DNA from: Glossina fuscipes
Lineage: Eukaryota; Arthropoda; Insecta; Diptera; Glossinidae
Length of the DNA: 64,000 nucleotides
Direction of reading: 5' to 3'
Assembly: GCF_014805625.2 (NCBI RefSeq)
Contig: NW_023998457.1
Span: 1,961,413 to 2,025,412 of the forward strand
The position numbers were made by a program, and so were the translations under genes. This document shows, piece after piece, positions 46,996 through 58,200 of the stretch (position 1 is its first letter; each line of letters opens with the position of its first letter). The notes below the pieces were generated by a model. It was not told the origin of the DNA. It saw nothing but the letters and a program-made list of their open reading frames with translations, and did no database searches.

Positions 46996-47899
46996 TCAAA
47001 TTTTTGTCGAAAATGGGATGATACTATTTTCAAAGGAAGAGACTCATATATCATAAGAGAATGGATCAACTATAGAGATTTTACTTTAGTCTTTAAACCT
47101 TAAACCTTTAGTCTTTATAAAACCTTTATGTTTATTTCAAAACTTACTAGGGGAAGAAACCTACACAAGATTAATTATATAAATGCCGTCATTAGTTTCG
47201 AAATTTGCCGAGAAAGTGCTATCGAAAATACGACATGTGATCGTTATATGGAGATTAAATACAAATCTACTTTCTATTTACCAGCTTTTTAGGCTATTAG
47301 TAAGTAGTAGTATTCGCAAGATTCGGCCAATACCGAATATATTTTCGAACCTGTCTTTCATAGTTTTAATTACTGTTGCTGTATAAAAAAAAAACAAAAA
47401 AAAAAAGATGAAAAAGAAATTATTCCATTGTTACGTACATATGTATATAATAAATATTTGCTTATATTTTTATATACTTAACTGTACATACGTAAAATAT
47501 TGCTGTAATTACGTATTCACAACAACAACAAAAAGTTTCATTTATTATGCTCAATTTTAATAGAAGAATAGAACTAATGAGGTATATTCTATGCGTTCAA
47601 CCGACTAATAATACAAGAACATATACTTGAAATATTTTTGACAAAAGCCTTCGCAAATATAAAGGACATTCATTAAAAAGAAACAAGAGATTTCAAAGAT
47701 ATTTTAATCACATTATTGAATAAAGCAAACAAAATCAAGCAAATTATTTTACCTCTTAAAAGGAATATTCGAATATCAATAGTTATAGATATTATGGCAA
47801 CAATTTGACAGACACTCAAATTTTTGCTTACGCATTTCATATGTTTGTGCTTTTCATCACAATTAATATGAAAATTATATGCATATATAGATTTTACAT
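46996..47899. other. AT-rich tract, no gene
   Basis: The 67-codon frame at 47183-47386 has no domain. An A-rich run lies at 47386-47408. Confidence 0.6.
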
Positions 47900-48330
47900 A
47901 TATACTGCATATACAGACAAACTCTGTCTCATTACAATCGGGTGTCTCTGTGTGTACTACATATACATATGCCTATATAACAATTGGCTCAATAAGTTTG
48001 TAGGATGACATATAGATGTAGGATACCTACTTAATATCATAATTCATATGATTTTTAGATAGAACGGGTACCCCTGTGTGTATTAAACGTATATATAACC
48101 CTATATAATTGGTGGCTCAATAAGTTCGTAGGATGACATATAGTTACAGGATAGCTACTTCATATTTTAATTCGTATGAGTTTTAGATAGATCGGGTATC
48201 CCTGTTTGTATTAAACGTACACATATAGCTATACAACAATTGGCTCAATAAGTACGTAGGATTAAGTATAGGTACAGGATAACTAATTAATGTCTTAATT
48301 CATATGATTTTTAGATAACATCATCTTTCA
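47900..48330 (+). repeat. Tandem array, ~127-bp unit, three copies
   Basis: The anchor 'cgggtatccctgtgtgtatt' or a variant starts with its GGG at 47940, 48066 and 48194, giving periods of 126 and 128. Each copy carries 'ttggctcaataagttcgtag', 'gatgacatatagatacagg' and 'aattcatatgatttttagat' in order. It has no CTGTCC core, so it is unrelated by eye to the INE-like arrays. Confidence 0.9.
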
Positions 48331-48929
48331 AAACGAATTCAGTCCAAATATAATAGCACTCTGATCGTTAGTTTTCAAGTTACGGTTAATTGGAATTGAG
48401 ATTTCATTATTTTTGACCGATCATAATGTTAACCCTGATAAATATCTAAGTAAAATAGTTTTTCGAAATTATCTTCATCGGATTTAAAGCTATACACGAA
48501 AATGTGAAGAAAGTTTTGACAATCGAGTCTTCTATCTATTGTGGACGTATACATGAGCAAATCGCACAGATTTTTTAAAAATCGTCTCTCAATCGATCAA
48601 GGGAGGATCGCACCACATTTTTGCTTTCTTCTTTCTTAGTGTTGGGTATGAGTATTTTAGAAAAAAAGGTAGTTTTTTGATGGAATCAAATACATAGCTT
48701 CGGCATCTCGAGCACAATAGCAGATATATATTTTTGAATGGTTTTTCGTATAAGTAAAAGTTATTGCTTGCTCTAAAAAGAATGAAAACAATGTATTAGA
48801 TAATGCTACAATTAAGCATGTACGTTTGTAATACTACAATTAAACATAATTCGTCCATTGGAAATTCTTGCACGCAGTCTAGTATTGAAAGCGCTCTAAA
48901 TTCATCGAGGGACACGTGCATGGTATCAC
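48331..48929. other. No gene recognised
   Basis: Nothing assignable. The 92-codon frame at 48803-49081 runs into the repeat that follows. Confidence 0.5.
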
Positions 48930-49220
48930 GTTACATGGAGAGTAGACGAAAAAGTGAACCGATCCGGATCATTTTTAGTAACGTTCAACCTTGGGGCAAA
49001 GTAATTTCATCAAAAAATGGTGCAAATCTAAAATTTGAACACAAAGATACATGTACGCACACCGAACGGACAGAGGGATAAATAACCTAAGATTGACTTA
49101 GAAAATGATTCTGAATCGATTGGTGTAATGAAAGACGAGTCTTAAGACCTTCTGGGTGTTACATACGTCGTCACAAATCTGATATACCCGGTATGACAAT
49201 TGGTTTAGGGTATGTACAAA
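48930..49220 (-). repeat. INE-like repeat, subtype 2
   Basis: 'aagtgaaccgatccggatc', 'tttagtaacgttcaacc', 'gaacggacagaggg', 'gaaaatgattctgaatcg', 'accttctgggtgttac' and the terminal-like 'tatacccggtatgac' and 'ggtttagggtatg' (about 49203). Confidence 0.8.
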
Positions 49221-51029
49221 AAGAATGGACTAAAGGAAATATTGATCTTTTCTAAGACAACTCTCACAACAGCTTATATGTCATTTTACGAAGATCAGAT
49301 GTCCACTTATAGTTGTGGGTATCGAATGAAGTCGATTGTTATCTGAATATATTACTTATCAGCAGTTTTACGATCGAAAGATATTCCATTCAATAGAAGG
49401 AAAAGTGCTCGTTGAAGCTAGTTGATAATCGACGAGTTCGTTCGATCACGTTTACTCTTTGTCCAAGTTTTGATTTTTTTTTTTATTGGACACAATCTCC
49501 TTTCGGATCACTAATCCGTATTTTAAATCTTCAGAGCCCCTATCGAAGTGTTGAAGTTGAATATCCTTTTCTGACATATGCTACTAATCGTAAGATATTT
49601 GAGAAAATGGAATCATATTCATCTCAGTTTTCTACAATTTTAAGCAAATGCAAAAAAAAATCGCATGAGATTTTCTCGAGAAGAGATGGAAATAGTTTTT
49701 GAAATTTCTGCACTCTCATAGTTTTGTACGTTATTCTTAAAAATAATTTGAAATTTTTAGTTTCTCTGAATCGCATGTCAGTGCAAAGAAGCGAAATTAA
49801 ATGCCGCCACACTCTCATAGTGAAAGTACTTAACAAAAAAAATAAAAAATCGATGATTAGAACTTTTTGAAGTGGGCTACCCACGCCGCCTTAAATATGC
49901 TTCGCGTGATGTAATGACCTTGGTGATGAGCATCCATCCTCTGTAGCTGTTACTAAAAAAAGTGAAATTTTTTTTTATTTATTTATTTATCTTTTTTGTT
50001 TGCTTTTCTTTCTGTGTGCGTATATACGCTACTGATCAACGTCAACAATGTCCCATTTACATGATTATTATGATTTTATAGGGCATGCATAGCATGGGGT
50101 AAATATTTAGTTTAATGATGAACAACTTAGAGAGAAACTCTTATTATTCTTTTCTTTTTTTTTTTTTTTTAATTATTATTGTAATTTTAAAGGTCAAGGA
50201 TTTAATTACTTAGAAAAACTGTATAAATATTTTAATATGAAATTTTTTTTGCAAACACATTCACGTTCACACATTCATAGATAAATATTTGTAACTTTAC
50301 TTTCTCACCTTTTTCATACTATATTTAAAATTTTACTTGGTTTGACAATATCGCTTCACGTTCTTTGTTTTCCCATTTTTTTTTTTTTTTTTTTCTTGTA
50401 ATTTTCAAGAAAGCATATTATAAAACTTTTTTGTTTTTTTTTCAACTATTTTTTTATTTTTGAATTAATATTGTTTTTCTCCTCTACGTAGGAGTGCATG
50501 GTAGAGTAATTTTATCGTTTCATTGTAATCCCGTAAGTGCTTGCAAACAATATTTATCCGTCTTTAATAACTTGAAATTGTGAGTTCATTTTAATCTTGC
50601 CTGTCCTTAGGTTATGGCAAATGTAAACTTCTTTAAAATTTCATGGAAATGAGGATTGAATTTAAGTTCGACAGGAAACCTTAACGCAGTAAAATGAAAG
50701 TTCTTAGTATCATAGACAACTTGGTGCGCAAGTTTGAAAGGGTGCAAAAAACCTTGGATTTCCAATATTCGTCGGTAACTGATGTCGAAAAAGAGGAAAT
50801 ATACTTGAAAAGTCCTTAAAGCTCCTTTTAACTTTGAACTAATATTTTTTTTTATTATTTAACTCTAACTTGATTTAATGATTAACATTAAGTAAATCAA
50901 TATTCATAAATTTGGGCTCGATATCAAAATTCAAGGTGTGTATTACCAAATCACGATGTGACTTACGGTCTTTTAGTGCGAAAGAAATATAAAATTAAAA
51001 AAAAATAAATGCACTAAAAGGGCGGCTTG
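49221..51029. other. No gene; AT-rich with T runs
   Basis: Overlapping frames on both strands (49412-49702, 49624-49884) have no domain. T-rich blocks at about 49968-49990, 50157-50171 and 50377-50394. A short 'cactctcatag' direct repeat lies at 49711 and 49809. Confidence 0.55.
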
Positions 51030-51595
51030 GCTCACCGTTAAATGCCTTATATCATCACCGTTAATAAAGTCATTTATAAAAAAACTTTTTAAAATAAGTT
51101 TTCAAAATAAAACCTTATGTCGGCAGTGCTTGAAAAAATGGCCAGATCAGAACTATTTTCAATAGCGTTCCACTTTGGACCAAAACAGGTCCAAGTCTCA
51201 AGCTTCATTAAAATACAAGAAAATATGACGGACAAATGTCAAACGAATAGACGGACGGACAAGTCAAAATTGATTCAGAAACTGATTCTAAATAATGCGT
51301 TATACGAAAAATGTTCGTAAAACTGGTCCGATTTGAATTATTTTGAATTCGCTCTTGAATCAAAATACACCGATGTACCAAATCCTATCAGTACACTTCA
51401 AAATTTCTACAGTTTGGATACAAAGAAACGAGACAGATGGACGGACAAAGAAGCTTGGATCATTTCAGAAAGTGATTACGAATTATTCGGTATAGTAAAA
51501 GGTGGATCCACCTCAACTCTTTCTAGGTGTTGAATGCATCCGTATCAACGTACAATCCTTTTGTATCGCAAGCGATGTACGGTATAAAAACCCTT
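51030..51595 (-). repeat. INE-like repeat, subtype 2, duplicated middle
   Basis: 'ggctcaccgttaaatgcc' (51031) and 'atcagaactattttcaatagc' begin unit 1. A second unit at about 51325 begins 'gtccgatttgaattattttg'. Cores are 'agacggacggacaag' (51251) and 'agatggacggacaaag' (51435). The right end has 'ggtggatccacctcaac', 'tttctaggtgttgaatgc' and 'tgtacggtataaaaa'. The 67- and 66-codon frames here are not genes. Confidence 0.8.
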
Positions 51596-51599
51596 CAAA

Positions 51600-51860
51600 G
51601 GTAAGAAGAGGTTAATTTGTCGATGTAAACTCCGCAAAAATGTTTGGTCCACGTAAAGCAACCAGCAAATGCTGGTTACTGTTCTGACATGGCGTACCAA
51701 CCCAATTGCTTAACACCCTTATGTCCGAAGTGTTGGCCCTGATTGGATCCTATCTGCCAAGTAAAGGAACCTTCCTCCCGGCTGTGAGTTTTTGCGACAC
51801 TTTGTGATAGGATACCTTACGGACACTCGTGTATGAATTAGAATTCTTTCTCTTCTTCTG
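51600..51860. other. GC-richer unassigned block
   Basis: A patch with more G and C than its surroundings (about 51640-51830). It contains an 8-bp stem with a two-base loop, 'aaccagcaaatgctggtt' (51660-51677), and a 39-codon open stretch (51688-51804) with no recognised motif. Probably a fragment of a mobile element I cannot name. Confidence 0.4.
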
Positions 51861-52480
51861 TTTTTCAAATCAGATGGACAGATGGACAGGCGAACATGTT
51901 TAAGTGCATTTTGAATATAACCAAGAATTTATATACTTTATGGGGTTTTTGAAGTTTGTTCGTGCGCCTTATAAAGATATTGAAAAAATAATTCAAATAT
52001 TGGGTAGGAGTGGTCAACTTTTTCTATTTTTCTACAGATGTTCTAGTATCGTCCATAGAATATGCATTCAAATTTTTGAACTCTTGTTTGTTGTTGTTTA
52101 TGAGAAATCAGCAAACAATCAATTTTTTATTCCTTTTGAAAAACAAAGATGTCCGCAGTTTACTACTATAAGCGTGTTCTTCGACCGATTGGGCTTATAT
52201 TCCATATGAACTTGCGCGCAAGAACTTCCAATGTTCCTGCCAAATTTGAAGCCGATAGCTTCATTATTGCGGCCAGGAGAATGTTTCAAAGTTTGCGACT
52301 CATTCGGACAGACATACAGACAGACAGACGGACATGCTTGAATCGATTTAAAATTTGATGCTGCTCAAGAATATATATACCTTATGTGGTCTCTGAACCT
52401 TCCGTCTGGATATTGTAAACGTTTTGACAAAATGAGTATGTCACTCATTCTTCGGTGATGGGTATAAAAAACCTCTCAAA
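51861..52480 (-). repeat. INE-like repeat, subtype 1, two units
   Basis: First unit: 'cagatggacagatggacagg' (about 51873), 'aatttatatactttatgggg'. Second, better preserved: 'gcgcaagaacttccaatg' (52214), 'gcggccaggagaatgttt' (52270), 'acatacagacagacagacgg' (52312), 'aaaatttgatgctgctcaag', 'gaatatatataccttatg' and 'gtcactcattcttcggtgatg' (about 52440), the reverse of the 'tcaccgaaggatgag' start. Frames inside are not genes. Confidence 0.8.
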
Positions 52481-53159
52481 ATAAGAGAAAAGGCAGAAAA
52501 AAGTAAATAAATAAAAAATTCCTGAAATAATAAAAAATAATATAAAAGCGAACGTGTAAAAAACAATCAAAATTGTTTATTAAATTTGCAAAACATAGTT
52601 ATATAAATTTTTCACTTTACCAACATTTTTATGCAAAAAATAAAAAAACGGCTTCCGTGGAAACGTCCATGAACAAAAAAAGAAAAAAAAAAAAAATGAA
52701 AAAAATTGTAGTTACTGACCACAATATATTATTAAAATAGAAATTTATATAAAAAACGTTGGATTATTCGATGACTTCATTAAGCTCCAGGCAAAGTATC
52801 TCGCCTTCACACTGAGCCCTTTCTTTTTTGATTCTTCCGTTTTTGGCCGACACTTCTTGTTGGTAGTGCTTACTTTATTCCAAGAATATAGCATTTTTAT
52901 GCTGCACATTATTTTTAGATATTACCTATGTACATGATCTGTTGAATCGTACACTGGTGATATTAAAAGAAAGATTTCCATTAAGTAAACTTTATCTATG
53001 TAAACTTATTTAGGAGCCGTTTAATCTATTTTGTGATTAAGAAGGCTTATCTCACATTTCTAACTTATACTCATAAAGCTTTACAGTTACAGGTTGTGGG
53101 GCTGTACACCTAATTTAAGGCGTATAAGCTTTAAACCACTTGTAGCGCAAGTATATATT
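52481..53159. other. AT-rich tract, no gene
   Basis: A-rich runs at 52677-52712. Nothing coding. Confidence 0.65.
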
Positions 53160-53430
53160 AATTTTTTGCGGATATGTACAACACCCACTATTTATTATCC
53201 CGATCAAATCAGAATCACTTTCCCAATCGATCCCAGCTTGTCTGTCCATCCGTCCATTTTATACTGTCATGTTCAACCTTCAGATCACAATTTTCGAGAC
53301 ATTTTGATGGAATTTAATACACTCACGATTTTTCGACCAAGGGCGAACGCCATTGACAATGGTTCGGCTTGAATCACTTTTTCGATTGCTCCCCATATTA
53401 CCCATTACTTTAAAAAGTATGATTTTTAAT
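53160..53430 (+). repeat. INE-like repeat, subtype 2
   Basis: 'ggatatgtacaacaccc', 'ttattatcccgatcaaatc', 'cttgtctgtccatccgtcc', 'ttttcgagacattttgatgg' and 'cattgacaatggttcgg' run straight into the satellite-like array that follows. Confidence 0.8.
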
Positions 53431-53439
53431 GGCATCAAA

Positions 53440-54560
53440 ATCTAACTTGTGTATTTTACGATAAAATCGTAATCGTTAGTTGCTTTATAAATTTTCTGAG
53501 TTCAACTTGGTTCATATTGGTCTATTTTTCGAAATGCATCCGATGAAAGTTTAATTTGAATTATTTTTTAGATCCTGTTTAATACAAGGATTATATGAGC
53601 AGTTTATATTGTAGTAGTTACATTGTCCAAATTTGATTTAAAATCGTGACATGACTTAGAAATTTGCTGGTCTAAATTCGAACTACGTTGATCTATTTGT
53701 TGGAGTACCTCCGAAACAAATACTCCCATGAAAGGTGAACTTTTATATGTCAAGATCTGGTTTGTAGAATTTTACATTAAGTTAGTAACATTAGTCCGGA
53801 ATAATTATATGATTTACAAATTTACTGGGTTCAACTTGATTCGCATTGGCCTATTTTTCGGATTCCCTCTGGTACAAAAACTTCCATCAACAGTTTGTCT
53901 TCATGAGGCAACAAAATGTGATTTACAATAGTATAATATTATGATTTGTGTTATAGATTTTTTGGACGCAATATGGACTGTATCGTTCCATCTACCTTGT
54001 CTGATATGAAGGGTTTCATGAGAAGTCTAGCCTTTATGTAGCAATAAAGTTTAATATGTGGTCTTTTGCGACCAAAAATTGATTTAGAATCGTGAGTTTA
54101 TTTAGAAATTCACTGATCTAAAATCGAACCACATTGATCTATTTATTGCACTGCCTCCAATTCAAAGATTCCCATCAAAAGGAATCTCTTATTTTGTGAT
54201 GCAAGTTGTTTCGGAAGCATTATTTGATTTGTAAATTTGCTGAGCTCAGCCGGATCCATACTTGTCTATTTTTCGAAACCCCCTCATGAAGAGTTTGCTT
54301 GTAAGGCAACAAAACCGAATTTGTAGTACAATAAAATTATGATTGCTTTTATAAATTTTCTCGGCTCAATACGGACTATATCGGTCCATTTCTCAGACCA
54401 TGTGCGATACAAGGAGTTTCATTAGAAGTACAGCCTTTATGTAGCAATAAAATATAACGTGTAATAGTTTGCGGTCAAAAATTGGTTTAGAAACGTAGAT
54501 TGATGGTTGGATTCAGCCGAACTCCCCTCGATATGTGGATTCTCCCGAAGACATATATGT
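53440..54560 (+). repeat. Satellite-like array with trimeric higher-order structure
   Basis: Monomers of about 120-150 bp share 'aaatttgctgagttcaac', 'ggatcatattggtctatt' and 'ccatcagaagtttgcctt'-like words. Three types alternate. Type a has 'ctatttttcgaaa' (anchors about 53501 as a hybrid, 53831 and 54246). Type b has 'atacggactatatcggtcc' (53968, 54366). Type c has 'aaattgatttagaatcgtga' and 'cgaaccacattgatctatt' (about 53676, 54122, 54512). Same-type spacing is about 390-446. The first unit looks like an a/b fusion. Monomers resemble the left part of subtype-2 INE copies (29.2 and 9.4 kb). The 67-codon frame inside is not a gene. Confidence 0.85.
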
Positions 54561-54949
54561 AAATAAGACTGTAACGCTATAGCATCTTACGTTGTTAATG
54601 CATATATCTTCAACGATATGTTTGTGTGGATATGTACATACGTAAATCTCTCACCATATTGCATACTATTTTCATGAGATCTCACAAAAAGCAAGCTTAA
54701 GCTTGCTTGACGCTATGAAAAGTAAAAGTCGTAAGTATTTGAGATTTGCTCTGAGGCGAGTTTTTCTTCAATTCTCAATTTATGTAAATACAATTTATGT
54801 AAGTAAATCCGTTGAGTGAGTAATAAAAAAAGAAAATAAAAGGAAATAGATAGATAGGAAAACATTGTAAGGCCAATGAAATTTACAATTGAACTCGAGG
54901 GATTGCCATAGTTAATATAAAGGAAGCCATATAATGTTTTATGGTTCAC
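54561..54949. repeat. Flank of the array with a 20-bp perfect palindrome
   Basis: 'aagcaagcttaagcttgctt' (54690-54709) is its own reverse complement. The rest is AT-rich with a spurious 78-codon minus frame. Confidence 0.8.
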
Positions 54950-56450
54950 AGTTTAGATGCCGAGAGAGATGTTTTCGTAAACGACGAGCATTAAAATTTA
55001 CACATCAAAGTTTTAAACGAGCAATAATAACATCATAGAAATGATTTAAATTTTATAATTTTTAAAATATTAACTTTATATGGAGAGTACAACTACAACA
55101 ATAGCAATAATAATAATAATAATAATAATAATAGTAAGCAGCCGTTTATGGCATATCCCGTAGCATTTTTAGTCTTTAGTCGTTAAATTCATTAAAAGGG
55201 ACGTAATTCTCTTCAGTTTTCATTTGACGCTTAAAATTTATTAAAAAGATAATTAATACACATTGTGTTGGTAAGTTAAATATAACAAAACAAAACAAAA
55301 CAAAGACAAAGATTAAAAAAAAGGATATTAATAAGTATGACAACATTAGTCCTTCACACACATAAGCAGCAAAAAGACATAAGCAGCAATTTTTATATAA
55401 AAAGAAAAAAAAACAAAAATAAAAATGAAAAAAGAAGAAGAAAGAGAAGAAGAGAGAAAAACAATATTGTTTATGAAAAACTTCTCGCACGATATACGCA
55501 CCTAGTTAAACGCACACATAACTTGCTGGCTAATGGCAGCAGAAATATGAAAAAGAAAAGTTGACGTCATTTACCAGAAAATTAATAATCCTTCTGGTGA
55601 AACTAACAACAGCAACAACGGCAACAGCAACAGCAACAGAAACGGATCATAACCAACGCATGCAACTAAGCAAGCAACACAGCGTCAACCAGAACTCAAC
55701 TCAACTCAACTCAACTCAGGGCGAAATGGTTGTTGGTTAGTAGTTACTTGGTTTGCAAATGTTTTCGCTGTTGGAGCGCAGAGTGTCTGGGTAATATATA
55801 TGCCAATCCTGGTGGGTGCTTCTTTTTTTTCTTTTTTTTTTTCTGCTGTGATAAACAACACCAACAGTTTGTTGTCATCTCTTGTTAGTGGCATTATTAT
55901 TTTGCTTTTATTGCATCTTTTGTTTTTGTCGTTGTTTTTTCTTCTCCCCCATATACACACATAAACCAGGTTCCATTTCAGCAGTTGCACAAGTACGTAA
56001 GTATTTACGTGAAAATGCAAAGAACAAGAAGAGAAACAAATAACGAAAACGGAAAATTTTTCACACCCATCCAAAAAAGTACGCCATCATTTACACTAGA
56101 AACTTATTCTACATAAAACATGAAACCACCAAAAGTGAAACAAGCCTGACGCTAAATATTTAACTATATGGTGCAAGAGTTTTTGTTTTTGCTTTTTTTT
56201 TTGTTTTTTGCATTGTTATTAATTATTCCATTTTATCCGTTGTAATTTTTGTTATTGTTTTATTTTTTGGTGAATATATGTAGCAGAAAATTAAAAAATA
56301 TGAAAAATATCTGAATGTTATGGATCCCAATGTGCATTGTATGTACTATTTCTTATGCTTGACGTTACTAGCGCAGTTAATAATCACCACCACCAATAAC
56401 ACCACCACCAACACCACCACCAACAACACCATCAACACCACAGTACATAT
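54950..56450. other. Low-complexity CAA/CAG/ACC-rich tract, possible host regulatory DNA
   Basis: Contains (AAT)n (55104-55133), (CAAAA)n near 55287-55305, CAACAG/CAACGG triplets (55604-55645), an (ACTCA)n pentamer (55693-55719) and ACC/CAA triplets (56383-56440). There are no INE-like words for about 2 kb, which is unusual here. Such opa-like triplets are common in fly regulatory DNA and untranslated regions. The 104- and 122-codon minus frames and the 75-codon plus frame translate low-complexity DNA. No exon is supported. Confidence 0.5.
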
Positions 56451-57009
56451 ATATATTTTATGCATAAAAGCATAAATAAGCAATGAAAGCTTTCATATTT
56501 ATATTGTTTCGTGCATAATTATGCTGATATTAGGATTGAAAAAAATTAAAAAATGAAGAAATTAAAAAAAAGAACAAAATAACACAAAAAATAAATAAAT
56601 AAATAATGAGACATATCTAGGTTAATAGAAAACAAACTTTTACTCCTTCACGTTTTGTTTTGCTTTTCTTTTTTTTTTTTTTTCAAAAGGCACGTCGAAG
56701 ATGGCAAATGAGTTTTCTAAACGTTGAACAATTTCAAAACAACGCCTCAGGACGAGTGTTAAACTCATTCACTCACTTTTATAAGCGAACATATTAAAAT
56801 TCGCTAATTATATCTAGCATAGTGTGTATGTAAGCATAGCAACATGTATTTTAGATTCGATAAAGTATAAATTTAATTAGAAAAATTATAAAAAAATTAC
56901 TATTGATCTATAGATAGCCTATAGATATACCATCTGTCTATATTTTCCGTTAATCCCAATGATTCACATAGGACGTCATTGCACATGAAGCACCCGTTTA
57001 TTCGATTAG
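56451..57009. other. AT-rich stretch, no gene
   Basis: Poly(T) at about 56668-56684 and A-rich runs at 56538-56606. No repeat or gene recognised. Confidence 0.65.
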
Positions 57010-57440
57010 AGCAATCAGCAAAATTTAACCATGTCTGTCCATCTGTCCGTCTTTTAACATTTCGATTGCGACATCATAACGTTGTTTAGGAAACTAAAAT
57101 TGATCGGAAATATATTTTTATCACCCTCCTCGTATCGACTGCAAAGAAAACAGGAAAATCGTTCCAAGATTCCATACATAAATAGCAAAAATATATAAAC
57201 CAAAATTGTATATTTTGCAGTAAAGTACCCATTTGTACAATCGCAGTAACCAAAAGAAACGATTCATTCACATCTGTCTATGTGTCCGTCTTTCAAAGTT
57301 TATATTACGACCTCAAAACTTATTCTGGAAGAATAAACTGTACCTGACATACTTTTTTTAACATTCTTCTGTTGTGACTTTCAGCATTATCACTAAAATT
57401 GTTCCAAGATTCCGTCTATGATTATGAAAAAGTAAATTAC
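57010..57440 (+). repeat. Tandem duplication, ~245-bp unit, two copies
   Basis: 'catctgtccgtcttttaac' (57040) against 'tatgtgtccgtctttcaaag' (57279); 'cgttccaagattccatac' (57149) against 'tgttccaagattccgtc' (57399). Each copy also has 'gcgacatcataacgttg'- or 'acgacctcaaaacttat'-like words, linking it to the arrays at 45.5 and (reversed) 23.4 kb. Confidence 0.75.
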
Positions 57441-57890
57441 ATTTTGTTTATCCTGAAGAATAAAATTTATTTTCTTAAAAACGTATATAATTTTGTTAAA
57501 TGAATTTTTTGTTTTTCTTTAAATGACACTGTTTTTTTAAGAGTTAGAAAAAATATATAATTATTTAAGAAAACATTGTAAGCTTTTAAAAAAACAAATG
57601 TTATTTAAAAAAAAAATACATAGTTTCATAATAAAAGAAAAAATGTAATTTTTAAAAAATCATATCATTTTTAAAAAAATGCATACAATTTTATATATAT
57701 ATATATATATAAGTTTGTCTGTCTATCACTTCTAGATGCCATATAGCTTTTGAAATCATCGGAAAAATGCACTGAAAAAAAAAAAAAGAATCATGCGATA
57801 CCAATATTATGTTCAGAAGCGTTAAGAAGTCTAAGATACTGCTCTTGACTACTTTACTTCCCCAATGTCTACAGATTATTAATATAATAC
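57441..57890. other. AT-rich stretch, no gene
   Basis: Many A/T runs, a short (AT)n (57694-57711) and poly(A) near 57776-57788. No coding potential. Confidence 0.7.
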
Positions 57891-57894
57891 TGTT

Positions 57895-58200
57895 TTAATC
57901 GGGGTTTCCCAACAAAGTTTTGCGACCTAATGGGGACCAACAGGCAGTGCGGATTTTGAAACGCCCTAGGAGCGGTTAGGAACCACGCTCGGTAGGTTGG
58001 AGTTTCGTCTGTTTGCATATTCGATAAGAGGAAAGTACGTGCAATTTCCGAATGGAGACCAACAGGCAGTATGGGTTTTGAAATGCCCCAGCAGCACATA
58101 GGATCCACGTTCGGTAGGTTAGAGTTTCGTCTGTCTGCATATTCGATAAGGGGAAACTACGTGCAATTTCCGAATGGAGACCAACAGGCAGGCAAGGCGG
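57895..58200 (+). repeat. Young minisatellite, 121-bp unit, ~2.5 copies
   Basis: 'tggagaccaacaggcag' and variants lie at 57931, 58053 and 58175, a period of about 121-122. The intervening 'cggtaggttrgagtttcgtc' and 'tgcatattcgataag' blocks are nearly identical in both full units, so this is the least diverged array in the window along with that at 14 kb. It is less AT-rich than its flanks. The 79-codon minus frame is the unit read twice. Confidence 0.9.

Noticed and set aside
55706..56074. 122-codon minus-strand frame
   Set aside because: Low-complexity translation of T-rich and triplet-repeat DNA, with no domain.
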